Of a DNA stretch of 18,982 nt, positions 7,036 through 14,647 are shown piece after piece. Below the pieces are notes generated by a model that ran no database searches, was not told the origin of the DNA, and worked only from the letters and a program-made list of their open reading frames with translations. Within the stretch, counting starts at the first letter, position 1; the number at the start of each line of letters is the position of its first letter. Origin of the DNA: JBFLVQ01 sp040758525 (GTDB lineage Bacteria; Acidobacteriota; Blastocatellia; Chloracidobacteriales; JADJPF01); NCBI GenBank assembly GCA_040758525.1, contig JBFLVQ010000101.1, forward strand, positions 1 through 18,982, written 5' to 3'. The position numbers and the translations under genes are program-made.

Positions 7036-8274
7036 ATGCTTAGTGCGGAGATTATTGCGATCGGTTCGGAACTGCTCACCCCTTTTCATTCCGATACTAA
7101 TTCCCTCTGGCTTACGGAAAAGCTTAACTCAATCGGTATTGAAGTGAAGCTGAAAACGATTGTAGGTGATGATGAGATGCGTCTGGAAGAGACTATTAAG
7201 GACGCTTTACGACGCTCACAAATTATCATTTCAACAGGTGGTTTGGGACCTACAGAAGACGATATTACTCGCAAAATATTCTCCCGCGTCTTGAAACGCC
7301 CTCTGATCCTTAATGAAGAGATCCTTGCTAAGATTCGCCAACTCTTTGAAAGTAGAAACATACCTATGGCTCTCAATAATGAGCGACAGGCATTGATTCT
7401 ACGTGATGCGCGTGTATTGGATAATGCCCAAGGAACAGCGCCTGGTATGCTTATTGCCGATGCTGATAAACGCATTGTGCTGCTGCCTGGGCCACCACGT
7501 GAGATGAAACCGATCTTTGAGCAGCAGGTAATGTCAGAACTAGCAAAGCTCTCGCAAGGGCTACGTATACGGCGTAAAGTACTAAAGGTCTCGGGTATGG
7601 GTGAATCGACAGTGGATGATCTGATTGCTCCTATCTATTCCAAATATAACAATCCTGTCACAACTATTCTTTTTACCAATACTGAGATCCAGATCCATTT
7701 GACTGCTACCGCTGCTAGTGAGGAGGAAGCCGATAATCTACTTGAGGAACTCTCCAATAAGATTGAAGAGAAACTCGGTTTCAATGTCTTCTCAGTTCAG
7801 AATGAGAGCCTGGAAGAGGTGGTGGCGCGCTGGCTGAGTGTAAAACGCTATACCATTGCTACTGCCGAAAGCTGTACAGGCGGGCTGTTAGCTATGCGTC
7901 TTACTAGCATTCCAGGCAGCTCTAACTACTTTGTCCAGGGTGTAGTAACCTATAATAATCAAGCAAAGACAGATATGCTTGGTGTACCACGTGATCTAAT
8001 CCGTACAAAAAATGCCGTTAGCGCAGAGGTTGCGGAAGATATGGCAGCCCGAATTAAGCAACGTGCTGGTGCCACGATTGGTGTAAGTATCACAGGGATT
8101 GCTGGGCCCGGTGGGGGTAGTTCTGAACGTCCTGTGGGATTAGTCTATATAGGACTAGCAAGTGATGTCGAGGTTACCCATAAACGGCTACAACTGCCTG
8201 GCGACCGAGAGAGAGTGCGTTGGCTGGCTACTACAGTCGCACTGGATCTGGTACGCCGTCGCTACCTGCTTTAG
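7036..8274 (+). CDS. cinA: CinA family protein: MoCF domain plus NMN amidohydrolase
   Basis: A full-length 412-residue CinA. The N-terminal MoCF/molybdopterin-binding-like domain (about 1-170) shows AEIIAIGSELL (4-14), STGGLGPTEDD (66-76) and LLPGPPREMKP (149-159). In this family it has ADP-ribose pyrophosphatase activity. The C-terminal domain (about 255-412) carries the nicotinamide-nucleotide amidohydrolase signature ATAESCTGGLLAMRL (275-289), GVVTYNN (302-308) and SITGIAGPGGG (351-361). This enzyme turns NMN, a by-product of NAD-dependent ligase, back to nicotinate mononucleotide. The ATG has GAGGAG six bases upstream. It follows the DUF3352-like gene closely and is convergent with the pilus operon. 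The competence-linked name comes from Streptococcus; no competence gene lies beside it. Confidence 0.95.
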   Translation: MLSAEIIAIGSELLTPFHSDTNSLWLTEKLNSIGIEVKLKTIVGDDEMRLEETIKDALRRSQIIISTGGLGPTEDDITRKIFSRVLKRPLILNEEILAKIRQLFESRNIPMALNNERQALILRDARVLDNAQGTAPGMLIADADKRIVLLPGPPREMKPIFEQQVMSELAKLSQGLRIRRKVLKVSGMGESTVDDLIAPIYSKYNNPVTTILFTNTEIQIHLTATAASEEEADNLLEELSNKIEEKLGFNVFSVQNESLEEVVARWLSVKRYTIATAESCTGGLLAMRLTSIPGSSNYFVQGVVTYNNQAKTDMLGVPRDLIRTKNAVSAEVAEDMAARIKQRAGATIGVSITGIAGPGGGSSERPVGLVYIGLASDVEVTHKRLQLPGDRERVRWLATTVALDLVRRRYLL

Positions 8275-8291
8275 CTGAAAAAGACTATCTG

Positions 8292-8312
8292 TGCACAATT
8301 CTACATTGTGCA
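8292..8312. other. Hairpin between convergent cinA and the pilus operon
   Basis: A perfect 8-bp inverted repeat (tgcacaat, 8292-8299; attgtgca, 8305-8312) with a 5-base loop lies in the 62-bp gap between the convergent ends of cinA and the roadblock gene. Neither side has an adjacent T run, although on the minus strand a TTTTT follows about ten bases later. It may be a weak bidirectional transcript end; alternatively a protein-binding palindrome. Confidence 0.4.
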
Positions 8313-8336
8313 ATGGGAATCGATATGAGGAGGGCG

Positions 8337-8708
8337 CTAGAAGGCAAACTCCTCTTCCAATAAGAGCTGTGCCTTACGCAATTCAAAGCGAGCACGTCCC
8401 ATATTGCCGTTGGGACCGAGCGCGATCAAGAGGAAGTATTCTGGATTGATCAGCTTGATAACCAATGTCATATTTCCTGAAACTACACTCATCTCTTGAA
8501 GCTGACCAACCCCTACATCAGAGGATGTACGCATAGAGTTGCGTAGCAATGTAGCATAGGCAGCCGCAATCATGGAGAGACGGCTATCATAGCGCTCAGG
8601 ATCTATGATCTGTTGTTCGATGGCAATGCCATCGAGGCCCATTATTAGGGCCCCGATGGCGCCATCCACGCGAGTTACGATCTGCTTAAGTAGGTCGGCA
8701 AATAGCAT
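8337..8708 (-). CDS. Roadblock/LC7 domain protein (MglB-like)
   Basis: A 123-residue single-domain roadblock/LC7 protein. The fold is seen in the helix MLFADLLKQIVTRVDG (1-16), the strand pair GALIMGLDGIAIEQQ (19-33), the helix SRLSMIAAAYATLLRNSM (42-59), the strand NMTLVIKLINPEYFLLIAL (79-97) and a closing helix to 121. Family members such as MglB dimerise and act as GTPase-activating partners of MglA-type small GTPases. In Myxococcus these set the polarity of type IV pili. The ATG lies three bases after the pilQ stop with GGGAGGAGAG inside the pilQ end, so it is the last gene of the pilus operon. No MglA gene is present in the window. The pilus-control role is inference from position. Confidence 0.88.
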   Translation of the reverse strand: MLFADLLKQIVTRVDGAIGALIMGLDGIAIEQQIIDPERYDSRLSMIAAAYATLLRNSMRTSSDVGVGQLQEMSVVSGNMTLVIKLINPEYFLLIALGPNGNMGRARFELRKAQLLLEEEFAF

Positions 8709-8711
8709 TAC

Positions 8712-11330
8712 TCAGCGCTCTCCTCCCGTCTGGGGTACGCTTACTACCGGTTGAGTTGGAGCTGGCACGGCCGGGGCGGCCTGAATGCCTAGTGTCTCCG
8801 GACGATAGATACGTGGTGTAACAAAGAAGAGCAGTTCTGAGCTATTACGGCTGACACCACGCTTCTTGAAGAGTTCACCCAGGAAGGGTACGTTTGAGAG
8901 GCCTGGGGTACGGGTAATGTCACTGCTCTCACCATCTAGGTTAACACCACCAAGAATAGTAGTACCACCATCTGGCACCACTACCAATGTCTCGGCACGC
9001 TGTGTGGTAATAGCTGGCACGCCACCTAGTGTTCTTAGCGTACGGTCAACACTGTTGTTCTCTACAACAATCTTAAGTAGTACTGAACCTTCATCAATAA
9101 CCTGAGGAGTGACAGTAAGACGTAGTGCCGCAGTAACAAAGTTAGTCGTCACTGTATTGTTGACTTCTGTCTGTACAGCGATCTGAGTACCACTAGTGAT
9201 ATCAGCAGGAGTATTGTTCTGGACTGTTATGCGCGGCGCAGCAATCTGTTTAGCTACACCTTTGCTCTCTGAGAGAGTAAGCGCGCTTGAGATGATGGTT
9301 GTGCCGATTATACCAGTAGTAAGACCTATTGCCGTGGCACCAGCACCGGCAAAAGTGGTACCTTGGGTAGCGGCAGTTGCACCAGGTAAGAAGAATCTGT
9401 TGTCAGTAGTATTGCCATTGATATCAGTTCTGATTGGCCCATTTAGCTGTGTGCCAGCAGTATCAATGCTAACACCAAGACCCTGACGATTCACTCTGGC
9501 GCCGGCTGCATTTACAAAAGTCTTATTCTGAGTAGTAGCAGCAAAGAGTTGGTTGCCAATTGAGCGTAGGAAATTACGGTTGGCAATAACTACACGCGCC
9601 TCGATCTCCACTTGTGGTTCGGGTACATCGAGTTTGGCAATGATCTCCTCGATCGCTGCTATTCGCTGTGGAATGTCGGTGACAATAATCTGGTTGGTAC
9701 GTGGATCGCTATCCACCTCACCTACTTTGGAGAGATTCTTACGAACAATACCAAGCAGACCAGTAGCGCCACCTTGTCCAGCATTTGTGCCACCTAATGC
9801 TGCTGTTGAACCAGGGGCAAGCTGTGGACCACCACCACTTAAACGAGTAAAGCGTAGGCGGAAGAATTTGCTAATCTTCGGTAGGTTATTAACTTTCTCC
9901 TCATCAATACGGCGTTGCTGCTCTTGTTCTACTGCCAGTGCCGTCAATGTAGCAATACGTACAATTGAGCCCTCACGTACATAACTCAACTGGTTGGCGC
10001 GGAAGATCGATTCAAGCACTTGGTTCCAAGGTACATCATTCACCTTTACGGTCACATTCACGCCACCCACGGATTTATCAAGGATAAAGTTCTCACCATA
10101 GTTGTCTGAGATGAAACGTAGAATATCATTGATATCAACAGCAGCAATATCAATGCTGATAGGATCGCCTACAAAGCCTGGATCACCAAAACGCATCTTG
10201 CTATCTTGAGGCTCAGCAGGAGTCTCATTCTCGGTTGTGGGAGCAGCTGGGGTTGGCTTTGCCACTGCACCACGCACCATTCCTGGACGTGCCGAAGGGC
10301 CTTTGACACTGGGAACGGTGGCAGAGGCGCGCGATTCAGCATTCTCGCTCTTTGGTTCAGCTTTGGTCGGTTCCTCTGCTTTTGCCTTGTTCTCTTTATT
10401 CTCTTTATTCTCTTTACTATCTTTATTCTCTTTCTCGACTTTCGTGCTACTGCCCGCGCCTGCTGCTAGACCAGCATCTGGAGGTGCTACAGGAGGAGCA
10501 GCAAAATTATTATTCTCTTCCTTAACGGCCTTAGTCGCATTAGTCTTTCCTGACTTGACAAAATATACTGTCAAGCCAGTTGGGTTAGCCTCGACCTGAA
10601 TATTGCACTGCTCTTTAGTATCAAAAACAATACGTATATTCTTGTTGTCGGAAGCCCCTACACGTATGCGTTGTAGCTTGTCCGAAGAGACATCAATAAC
10701 TTTGCCAGCGATTGGACTACGCACGTTGGCAATATCTATAACCGCACGCTCTGGATTATGGAGCGAGAAGGTCTTGTAATTATTGAGTAGGCCATCAGCT
10801 TCAATTATCGCTATGACCTGCCCATTCTCTGATCTGGTGGTTACACGACTAACCAAGGTCGCACTCTTCTGCTCAACCGCCGGCTTGGGCTCGCTGGCAG
10901 CGGCTGGCACAGTCGTGCTTGGTTGCAGATCTATAATCAGATTGTTGCCCTCGATACGAGTGCGATCTTGCACTTCTTGGCGCAGCACAATCTCCAAACG
11001 TGCCAACTTCTTACCTGCAGGGGTAGTAATCTGGCGCACTCGCACCAACTCTACCATCGCATGATTGACAGAATAGTTGGGCTGTAGTTTGGCTGTGTCT
11101 GTACCGGGCAGATCGACTAGTATCAAGCGCGCTTCCGGCCGGATCACGTTGTATTCCAGTGGGTTATTGCCCTCAAGCGTAATCCGCAACTGCTGATCCA
11201 CCGGCGAGAACTTAAGCGCCATCAAAGCGGCCTCGCCCTGCGAGTCCCATGCTGCGACACGCTCGATCGTGCCCAAACACAAGAAGAGCGCGAGCAATAT
11301 GGCCACCTTAATTCGGTAACTACTAGGCAT
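8712..11330 (-). CDS. pilQ: Type IV pilus outer-membrane secretin PilQ
   Basis: An 872-residue secretin that forms the outer-membrane channel for the pilus. Order: signal peptide (1-27), two AMIN domains that bind peptidoglycan (about 38-137 and 158-258), a low-complexity linker rich in Lys/Glu/Asn and Pro/Ala (260-380) with KENK repeats at 300-314, an N0/STN domain (390-460, DIAAVDINDILRFISDNYGENF), an N1/secretin-N domain (480-575, DPRTNQIIVTDIPQRI), and the secretin barrel (575-845). The barrel ends in the signature VPDGGTTILGGV (785-796) and TPGLSNVPFLGELF (808-821), then ELLFFVTPRI. A Gly/Thr/Ala-rich insert (about 600-685) precedes the barrel hairpins. The start has AGGAGGT upstream, but within a tight hairpin. 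It lies 83 bp from pilP, the largest gap in the operon. Confidence 0.96.
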   Translation of the reverse strand: MPSSYRIKVAILLALFLCLGTIERVAAWDSQGEAALMALKFSPVDQQLRITLEGNNPLEYNVIRPEARLILVDLPGTDTAKLQPNYSVNHAMVELVRVRQITTPAGKKLARLEIVLRQEVQDRTRIEGNNLIIDLQPSTTVPAAASEPKPAVEQKSATLVSRVTTRSENGQVIAIIEADGLLNNYKTFSLHNPERAVIDIANVRSPIAGKVIDVSSDKLQRIRVGASDNKNIRIVFDTKEQCNIQVEANPTGLTVYFVKSGKTNATKAVKEENNNFAAPPVAPPDAGLAAGAGSSTKVEKENKDSKENKENKENKAKAEEPTKAEPKSENAESRASATVPSVKGPSARPGMVRGAVAKPTPAAPTTENETPAEPQDSKMRFGDPGFVGDPISIDIAAVDINDILRFISDNYGENFILDKSVGGVNVTVKVNDVPWNQVLESIFRANQLSYVREGSIVRIATLTALAVEQEQQRRIDEEKVNNLPKISKFFRLRFTRLSGGGPQLAPGSTAALGGTNAGQGGATGLLGIVRKNLSKVGEVDSDPRTNQIIVTDIPQRIAAIEEIIAKLDVPEPQVEIEARVVIANRNFLRSIGNQLFAATTQNKTFVNAAGARVNRQGLGVSIDTAGTQLNGPIRTDINGNTTDNRFFLPGATAATQGTTFAGAGATAIGLTTGIIGTTIISSALTLSESKGVAKQIAAPRITVQNNTPADITSGTQIAVQTEVNNTVTTNFVTAALRLTVTPQVIDEGSVLLKIVVENNSVDRTLRTLGGVPAITTQRAETLVVVPDGGTTILGGVNLDGESSDITRTPGLSNVPFLGELFKKRGVSRNSSELLFFVTPRIYRPETLGIQAAPAVPAPTQPVVSVPQTGGER
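10392..10436 (-). repeat. 9-bp tandem repeat in the pilQ linker
   Basis: Five consecutive 9-base units close to ctctttatt (+ strand) encode the K-E-N-K-E/D-N/S pattern in the charged linker of PilQ. The unit is a multiple of three, so gain or loss of copies would change linker length without a frameshift. Confidence 0.7.
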
Positions 11331-11343
11331 AGGAGCACCTCCT
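11331..11343 (-). promoter_or_regulatory. Shine-Dalgarno hairpin before pilQ
   Basis: Directly upstream of the pilQ ATG the mRNA reads AGGAG-GUG-CUCCU, a perfect 5-bp hairpin with a 3-base loop whose 5' arm is the Shine-Dalgarno sequence. The fold would compete with ribosome binding. It may limit PilQ synthesis or make it depend on ribosomes arriving from pilP. The structure is seen directly; regulation is inference. Confidence 0.45.
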
Positions 11344-11413
11344 CTTCTCTTTCTCTACGTTTTAATATTTTGTTTCAAATATTCAAGCGCTTGCGCGCTG
11401 GCGTTTACCGTCC

Positions 11414-12040
11414 TCATCGACTTGTGCGTGTGAAGCGCAGAACACGCTTGTCGTTCCGGATGGTTTTGTTACTCAGCCTGGTTATCTCTTCACATTCAAT
11501 TACGCCTTGGCGACTCTCAATCTTTCGTATTGAGCCATTGTAGAACTTCTGGCCGACGCTTGCGAAGATCATTGTATTGGTAGTCGGTTTTGGCTTAAGA
11601 AAGACGCCTTGGCCATCTGGCTTCTTGAATATTCCCACTACTTGAACCTCTTCAATAAGGTAGCGTTCGGAGGGAGCAGGCTCAGGCTTGCCTTCTCGAC
11701 GTGCGTCATCGCGTTTTTTACGCCATTCTACTTCGCGCTCTTCATAAGAAGGCCAAGGAAGTGGGGTCACTTCTATAGGGCCAACTGTTCCTTCTCGCGG
11801 CCGCTTGATCAAACGCTCGTCTAGGAATGGATCCCGCTTTGGCTCCCGGTAAGTTGTCGAGATATCATCAACTGAAGGACCGGTTCGGGGCTGCTGGGGC
11901 GCGCCGGTAGCTGGAGGCGTCTGTGTGGTAGCAGGCTGTTGTGCCAGACTGCTCTGACCTACAGCAATCCAGCTAATACACAGCGCCAATGCTATTGCTA
12001 GAAAACTGCCTCGTTTCACAGCTAAGTTTCTCTTTAGCAT
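11414..12040 (-). CDS. pilP: Type IV pilus assembly protein PilP
   Basis: A 208-residue exported protein in the pilP position of the operon. In the T4P machine PilP bridges the PilN/PilO inner-membrane complex to the PilQ secretin. It has a signal peptide (about 1-34, FLAIALALCISWIAVG), a Pro/Gln/Thr-rich linker (35-60), the segment REPKRDPFLDER (65-76) that recalls the PilP D-P-F motif binding PilO, and a C-terminal beta-rich domain (about 127-208: YLIEEVQVVGIFKK, then GQKFYNGSIRKI). Classical PilP is a lipoprotein, but no lipobox is evident: C21 sits in LALC, a poor match. The start is five bases after the pilO stop, with AAGGAGG 12 bases upstream. Identity rests on weak sequence similarity plus strong synteny. 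Confidence 0.85.
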   Translation of the reverse strand: MLKRNLAVKRGSFLAIALALCISWIAVGQSSLAQQPATTQTPPATGAPQQPRTGPSVDDISTTYREPKRDPFLDERLIKRPREGTVGPIEVTPLPWPSYEEREVEWRKKRDDARREGKPEPAPSERYLIEEVQVVGIFKKPDGQGVFLKPKPTTNTMIFASVGQKFYNGSIRKIESRQGVIECEEITRLSNKTIRNDKRVLRFTRTSR

Positions 12041-12045
12041 TGTGA

Positions 12046-12651
12046 CTATTTGCCTCCTTCTTTCTCGCCAATATTGATAACATCCTGCTCACTAGCAAAA
12101 AATGCCGTAACCGTGAAACTGGCGTTGATATCGGTGCTATCCGTCTGCTCGGAGGCTTTACGAATATCAACATCCGAGATGTTTACAATACGGCGGTAAG
12201 TAGCGAGTTGCTGGAAAAAGCGTCCCAGATTGTTGTAAAGCCCAGTGACCTGAATACTGATCGGCTTCTCCTTGAAGAACTCCCGCTTGATGGGATCGCG
12301 AGGAACAAAATTCCTTAGTACTAGCTTCTGTTCTGTGGCCTGCTGTTGAATATTCTCAAGCACCTTAGAGATCTCAACGTCCTCTGGTAGTAACTCGCGC
12401 AGGTCGCGCAGTTCTGTTTGTGCTTGCTCATAACGTTTCTGGTAGGCTTTTAAGTTGTCGCGCACAATTGCGCCCTTACGGTTATCCTCGCGTAGTTTGG
12501 CGAGATCAACCCGTTTCTTCTCTGTCTCTGCACGTACATCCTCACAAAAGCCAAAGTGGACTACACCAACAATCACACCGCCAAGCAGGAGTACGATGAG
12601 AGCCTGTACGAAAAATGGAATACCGCTTAACACATTCTTGCCTTCTGCCAT
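12046..12651 (-). CDS. pilO: Type IV pilus inner-membrane protein PilO
   Basis: A 201-residue single-pass protein with the PilO layout: short cytoplasmic start, membrane helix (about 14-34, FVQALIVLLLGGVIVGVVHF), coiled coil (about 38-92, rich in E/K/R/L heptads, ending LRELLPEDVE), and a ferredoxin-like C-terminal domain (about 95-190). The sequence DVEISKVLENIQQQATEQKL and the GLYNNLGRFFQQLATYRRIVNISD region (split, 137-160) are typical of the family. PilO pairs with PilN in the inner-membrane alignment complex. The ATG has GGAGG six bases upstream. It lies 49 bp after pilN and five bases before pilP. Confidence 0.92.
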   Translation of the reverse strand: MAEGKNVLSGIPFFVQALIVLLLGGVIVGVVHFGFCEDVRAETEKKRVDLAKLREDNRKGAIVRDNLKAYQKRYEQAQTELRDLRELLPEDVEISKVLENIQQQATEQKLVLRNFVPRDPIKREFFKEKPISIQVTGLYNNLGRFFQQLATYRRIVNISDVDIRKASEQTDSTDINASFTVTAFFASEQDVINIGEKEGGK

Positions 12652-12700
12652 TGCTTTCCTCCAATGTCATAGATAGCCATTCTAGAGCTATCCTCAGTCG

Positions 12701-13312
12701 TCAGTTACTCGTCGTTTGACCCGCTTCTGGATTCTGGGTAGCTACGGGTGGATTGTAGTTGCAGCGAATGGTAAATTTATAGAGCTGCTCCTGATTATTA
12801 CCCTGTACCAGTTCCGATTGTGGATCGAGGCCGGTAAAGAGCCCACCAGAGAATTCCATATCCTTAAAGAATCCTGTCATAAGACTCTCGGTGTTGGTGT
12901 TGCCTACAATCGTCATCAAGTTACCACGCTGGGTAATCGAATCTAGGTTAACCCCCACAGGAATACGCTCATTAATACGTGAGAGCACCGCCACAGGACC
13001 ACGCTGCTCGGCACGTAACTGTTTAATGACCTTGATACGGCTATCTACTAATGTGATCTTTTTCTGCAGTTCGTCGGCCTGCTCTTTAAGCTTGGTAAGC
13101 TCTTGTGCAACCTTCTGCTCATCAGCTAGTTCATTTTTAATCTTCTCATTCTCATTAGTGGCAAACCGCCAGTCGAGGAAACTAACTCCCACGGCCAGCA
13201 CCAACACTACCACTGCCAACACTAAAAGCTGGCCGGTCTGTGAGGAGATCGATTTTGCCTTACCGACTCCCTCGGCAGAGGCGGCCTGCTGTAGTAGGTT
13301 TATTTTCGGCAT
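12701..13312 (-). CDS. pilN: Type IV pilus inner-membrane protein PilN
   Basis: A 203-residue single-pass protein. The extreme N-terminus PKINLLQ (2-8) is the conserved cytoplasmic I-N-L-L-P-like peptide by which PilN binds the groove of PilM; here the last Pro is Gln. A membrane helix follows (about 28-47, QLLVLAVVVLVLAVGVSFL). A coiled coil (about 55-105) and a ferredoxin-like periplasmic domain (about 107-185) complete the PilN fold. The C-terminal tail is Pro/Gln/Thr-rich. The ATG lies two bases after the pilM stop (TAAGTATG), which points to coupled translation in stoichiometric amounts with PilM. Confidence 0.93.
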   Translation of the reverse strand: MPKINLLQQAASAEGVGKAKSISSQTGQLLVLAVVVLVLAVGVSFLDWRFATNENEKIKNELADEQKVAQELTKLKEQADELQKKITLVDSRIKVIKQLRAEQRGPVAVLSRINERIPVGVNLDSITQRGNLMTIVGNTNTESLMTGFFKDMEFSGGLFTGLDPQSELVQGNNQEQLYKFTIRCNYNPPVATQNPEAGQTTSN

Positions 13313-13314
13313 AC

Positions 13315-14379
13315 TTACTCTCCACTTCTGAGAGCTAGCCCCACGGCCACAGCCATATTGGGTGAAAGCTCGCGAATATAGTCCTCATCAAAATTCTTTT
13401 TGTTATACTTGATCCCACGGAAAGCGTCGAACCTCTCCACAGGCACACCAAACCGCTCGGCTAAGTAGGAAGTGAGGCCAGCAATCTTTGAACTGCCTCC
13501 TGAAATAAGCATACGGTCTACTTTGCTCGAGTCTGCCATAGAACTAGTGGCGCGAAAGAAGTCGAGCGTCTTCTGCACTTCTAAGGCAAGGATCTCAGAG
13601 ACCGATTGGATCAGCGGTTGCGCGTCTTCTGGCTTTACACCAGACTCAGTTGGCATACCGCGTTTGAGGGCTTCCGCCTCTTCAAATGTGAGGTTTAGCT
13701 CTTTCTGTAAAAGGTCAGTATACTGATTGCCACCTACCGAAATATCACGTGTAAAGATTGATTGAGTGCCTCGCACAACATTGATGTTCATTACACTGGC
13801 ACCAATATCGAGTAGTGCTACGGTAGTGGTAGGCATAGGTTGGTAATTGACTTCATAGGCAGTCTGTAGGGCGAAAGCATCCACATCGACAAAGCTCAAT
13901 TGTTTACCGGCCTGATTGATTACCTGAGTGTATTGTGCAATCTTGTCCTTCTTACAAGCTACTAGTAGTACTTCCATACCGCTGCCAGCAGCATCTGTAC
14001 CTAAGATCTCATAGCTTAGGTTTACCTCATCAAGCGCGAAGGGGATATACTGTTCTGCCTCCCAATTGATCTGCTCGCTCAATTCCTCCGGGCTCATACT
14101 CGGTAGTGTGATCTTCTTCACGATTACTGAGTGGCCGGATACCGAGGTGCCGACCAGATTGGTTTTGATATTCTGTTCTTGAAAGATCCTATTGATTACA
14201 TCCGAAACATGGTTAAGGTCGATAATGTGGCCATCCACGATCGTATCGGACAGCAGCGTCACGTGGCCAATACTGACTAACTCATAATTGCCACGATTGC
14301 CTTTCAGCTCCACCGCTTTTACTGCACTTGAGCCGATATCTAGTCCCACCACACTTTTCTTGCTGCCGAACAAAGCCAT
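13315..14379 (-). CDS. pilM: Type IV pilus assembly ATPase-like protein PilM
   Basis: A 354-residue actin-like protein that forms the cytoplasmic ring of the T4P base and binds the PilN tail. Actin-fold motifs are in order: phosphate-1 VGLDIGSSAVKAVEL (11-25), phosphate-2 ALLDIGASVMNINVV (188-202) and adenosine motif MLISGGSSKIAGL (290-302). The middle part INWEAEQYIPF (104-114) is highly typical of PilM. Length is normal. The ATG has GAGGA about seven bases upstream. It is the first gene of the pilMNOPQ-roadblock operon and is preceded by an unusually long leader of at least 350 bases that contains a cyclic dinucleotide riboswitch. Confidence 0.96.
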   Translation of the reverse strand: MALFGSKKSVVGLDIGSSAVKAVELKGNRGNYELVSIGHVTLLSDTIVDGHIIDLNHVSDVINRIFQEQNIKTNLVGTSVSGHSVIVKKITLPSMSPEELSEQINWEAEQYIPFALDEVNLSYEILGTDAAGSGMEVLLVACKKDKIAQYTQVINQAGKQLSFVDVDAFALQTAYEVNYQPMPTTTVALLDIGASVMNINVVRGTQSIFTRDISVGGNQYTDLLQKELNLTFEEAEALKRGMPTESGVKPEDAQPLIQSVSEILALEVQKTLDFFRATSSMADSSKVDRMLISGGSSKIAGLTSYLAERFGVPVERFDAFRGIKYNKKNFDEDYIRELSPNMAVAVGLALRSGE

Positions 14380-14478
14380 AATATTTTCCTCGCTGTGATT
14401 AACCTTGAAATTGCGTTCCCGTTGATACTGACCATCGTGAAGCCTGAGCTGCCCTCTGCCGTGCTATTAAAACCAACA

Positions 14479-14509
14479 GAGAAACGGGCGCCAAAAAGGT
14501 CCCGCTCTC
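14479..14509 (-). terminator. Strong hairpin in the pilM leader, possible attenuator
   Basis: On the minus strand GAGAGCGGG (14501-14509) pairs with CCCGUUUCUC (14479-14488), with one bulge and a wobble, and an inner CC/GG pair closes a U-rich loop. About eleven pairs are possible. The stem is followed by TGTTGGTTTTAAT, which is U-rich but interrupted. It could be an imperfect intrinsic terminator under riboswitch control, or simply a stable leader structure. Confidence 0.4.
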
Positions 14510-14586
14510 GAAGGATGTTCTCGCTTTAAGCATCGTCCATCGCCTTCAACGTCGAAATTTACTTTTAACAGCTTAGTTGCTTAGTG

Positions 14587-14647
14587 ACGACCTTTGATCT
14601 GCTGCCCTAGGAAAGGTCGCCATCCAGGTCGTTCATTACCCTTTCCT
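14587..14647 (-). promoter_or_regulatory. Candidate expression platform with alternative pairings
   Basis: Three segments compete on the minus-strand RNA. The 3' strand of riboswitch P1 contains AGGAAAGG (14640-14647), fully complementary to CCUUUCCU (14609-14616). The latter overlaps GCGACCUUU (14612-14620), which pairs with AAAGGUCGU (14587-14595) as a 9-bp hairpin. If ligand locks P1, the second hairpin is free to form; without ligand the first pairing can win. This is the logic of a riboswitch platform, but no clean poly-U follows either stem, so the output may be something other than simple termination. Confidence 0.45.
14607..14636 (-). CDS. Nine-codon leader mini-ORF after the riboswitch
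   Basis: ATG at 14634-14636 opens a frame encoding MNDLDGDLS with TAG at 14607-14609. An AGGA sits seven bases upstream, inside the 3' strand of riboswitch P1. Ribosome access would therefore depend on the riboswitch state, and the stop falls in the competing helix. Such short frames arise by chance, so this is only a candidate leader peptide. Confidence 0.2.
   Translation of the reverse strand: MNDLDGDLS

Noticed and set aside
9553..9984. Several + strand open frames of 80-140 codons opposite pilQ (about 8866-11064)
   Set aside because: All are antisense to a complete secretin, with composition typical of reverse-frame shadows and no start signals.
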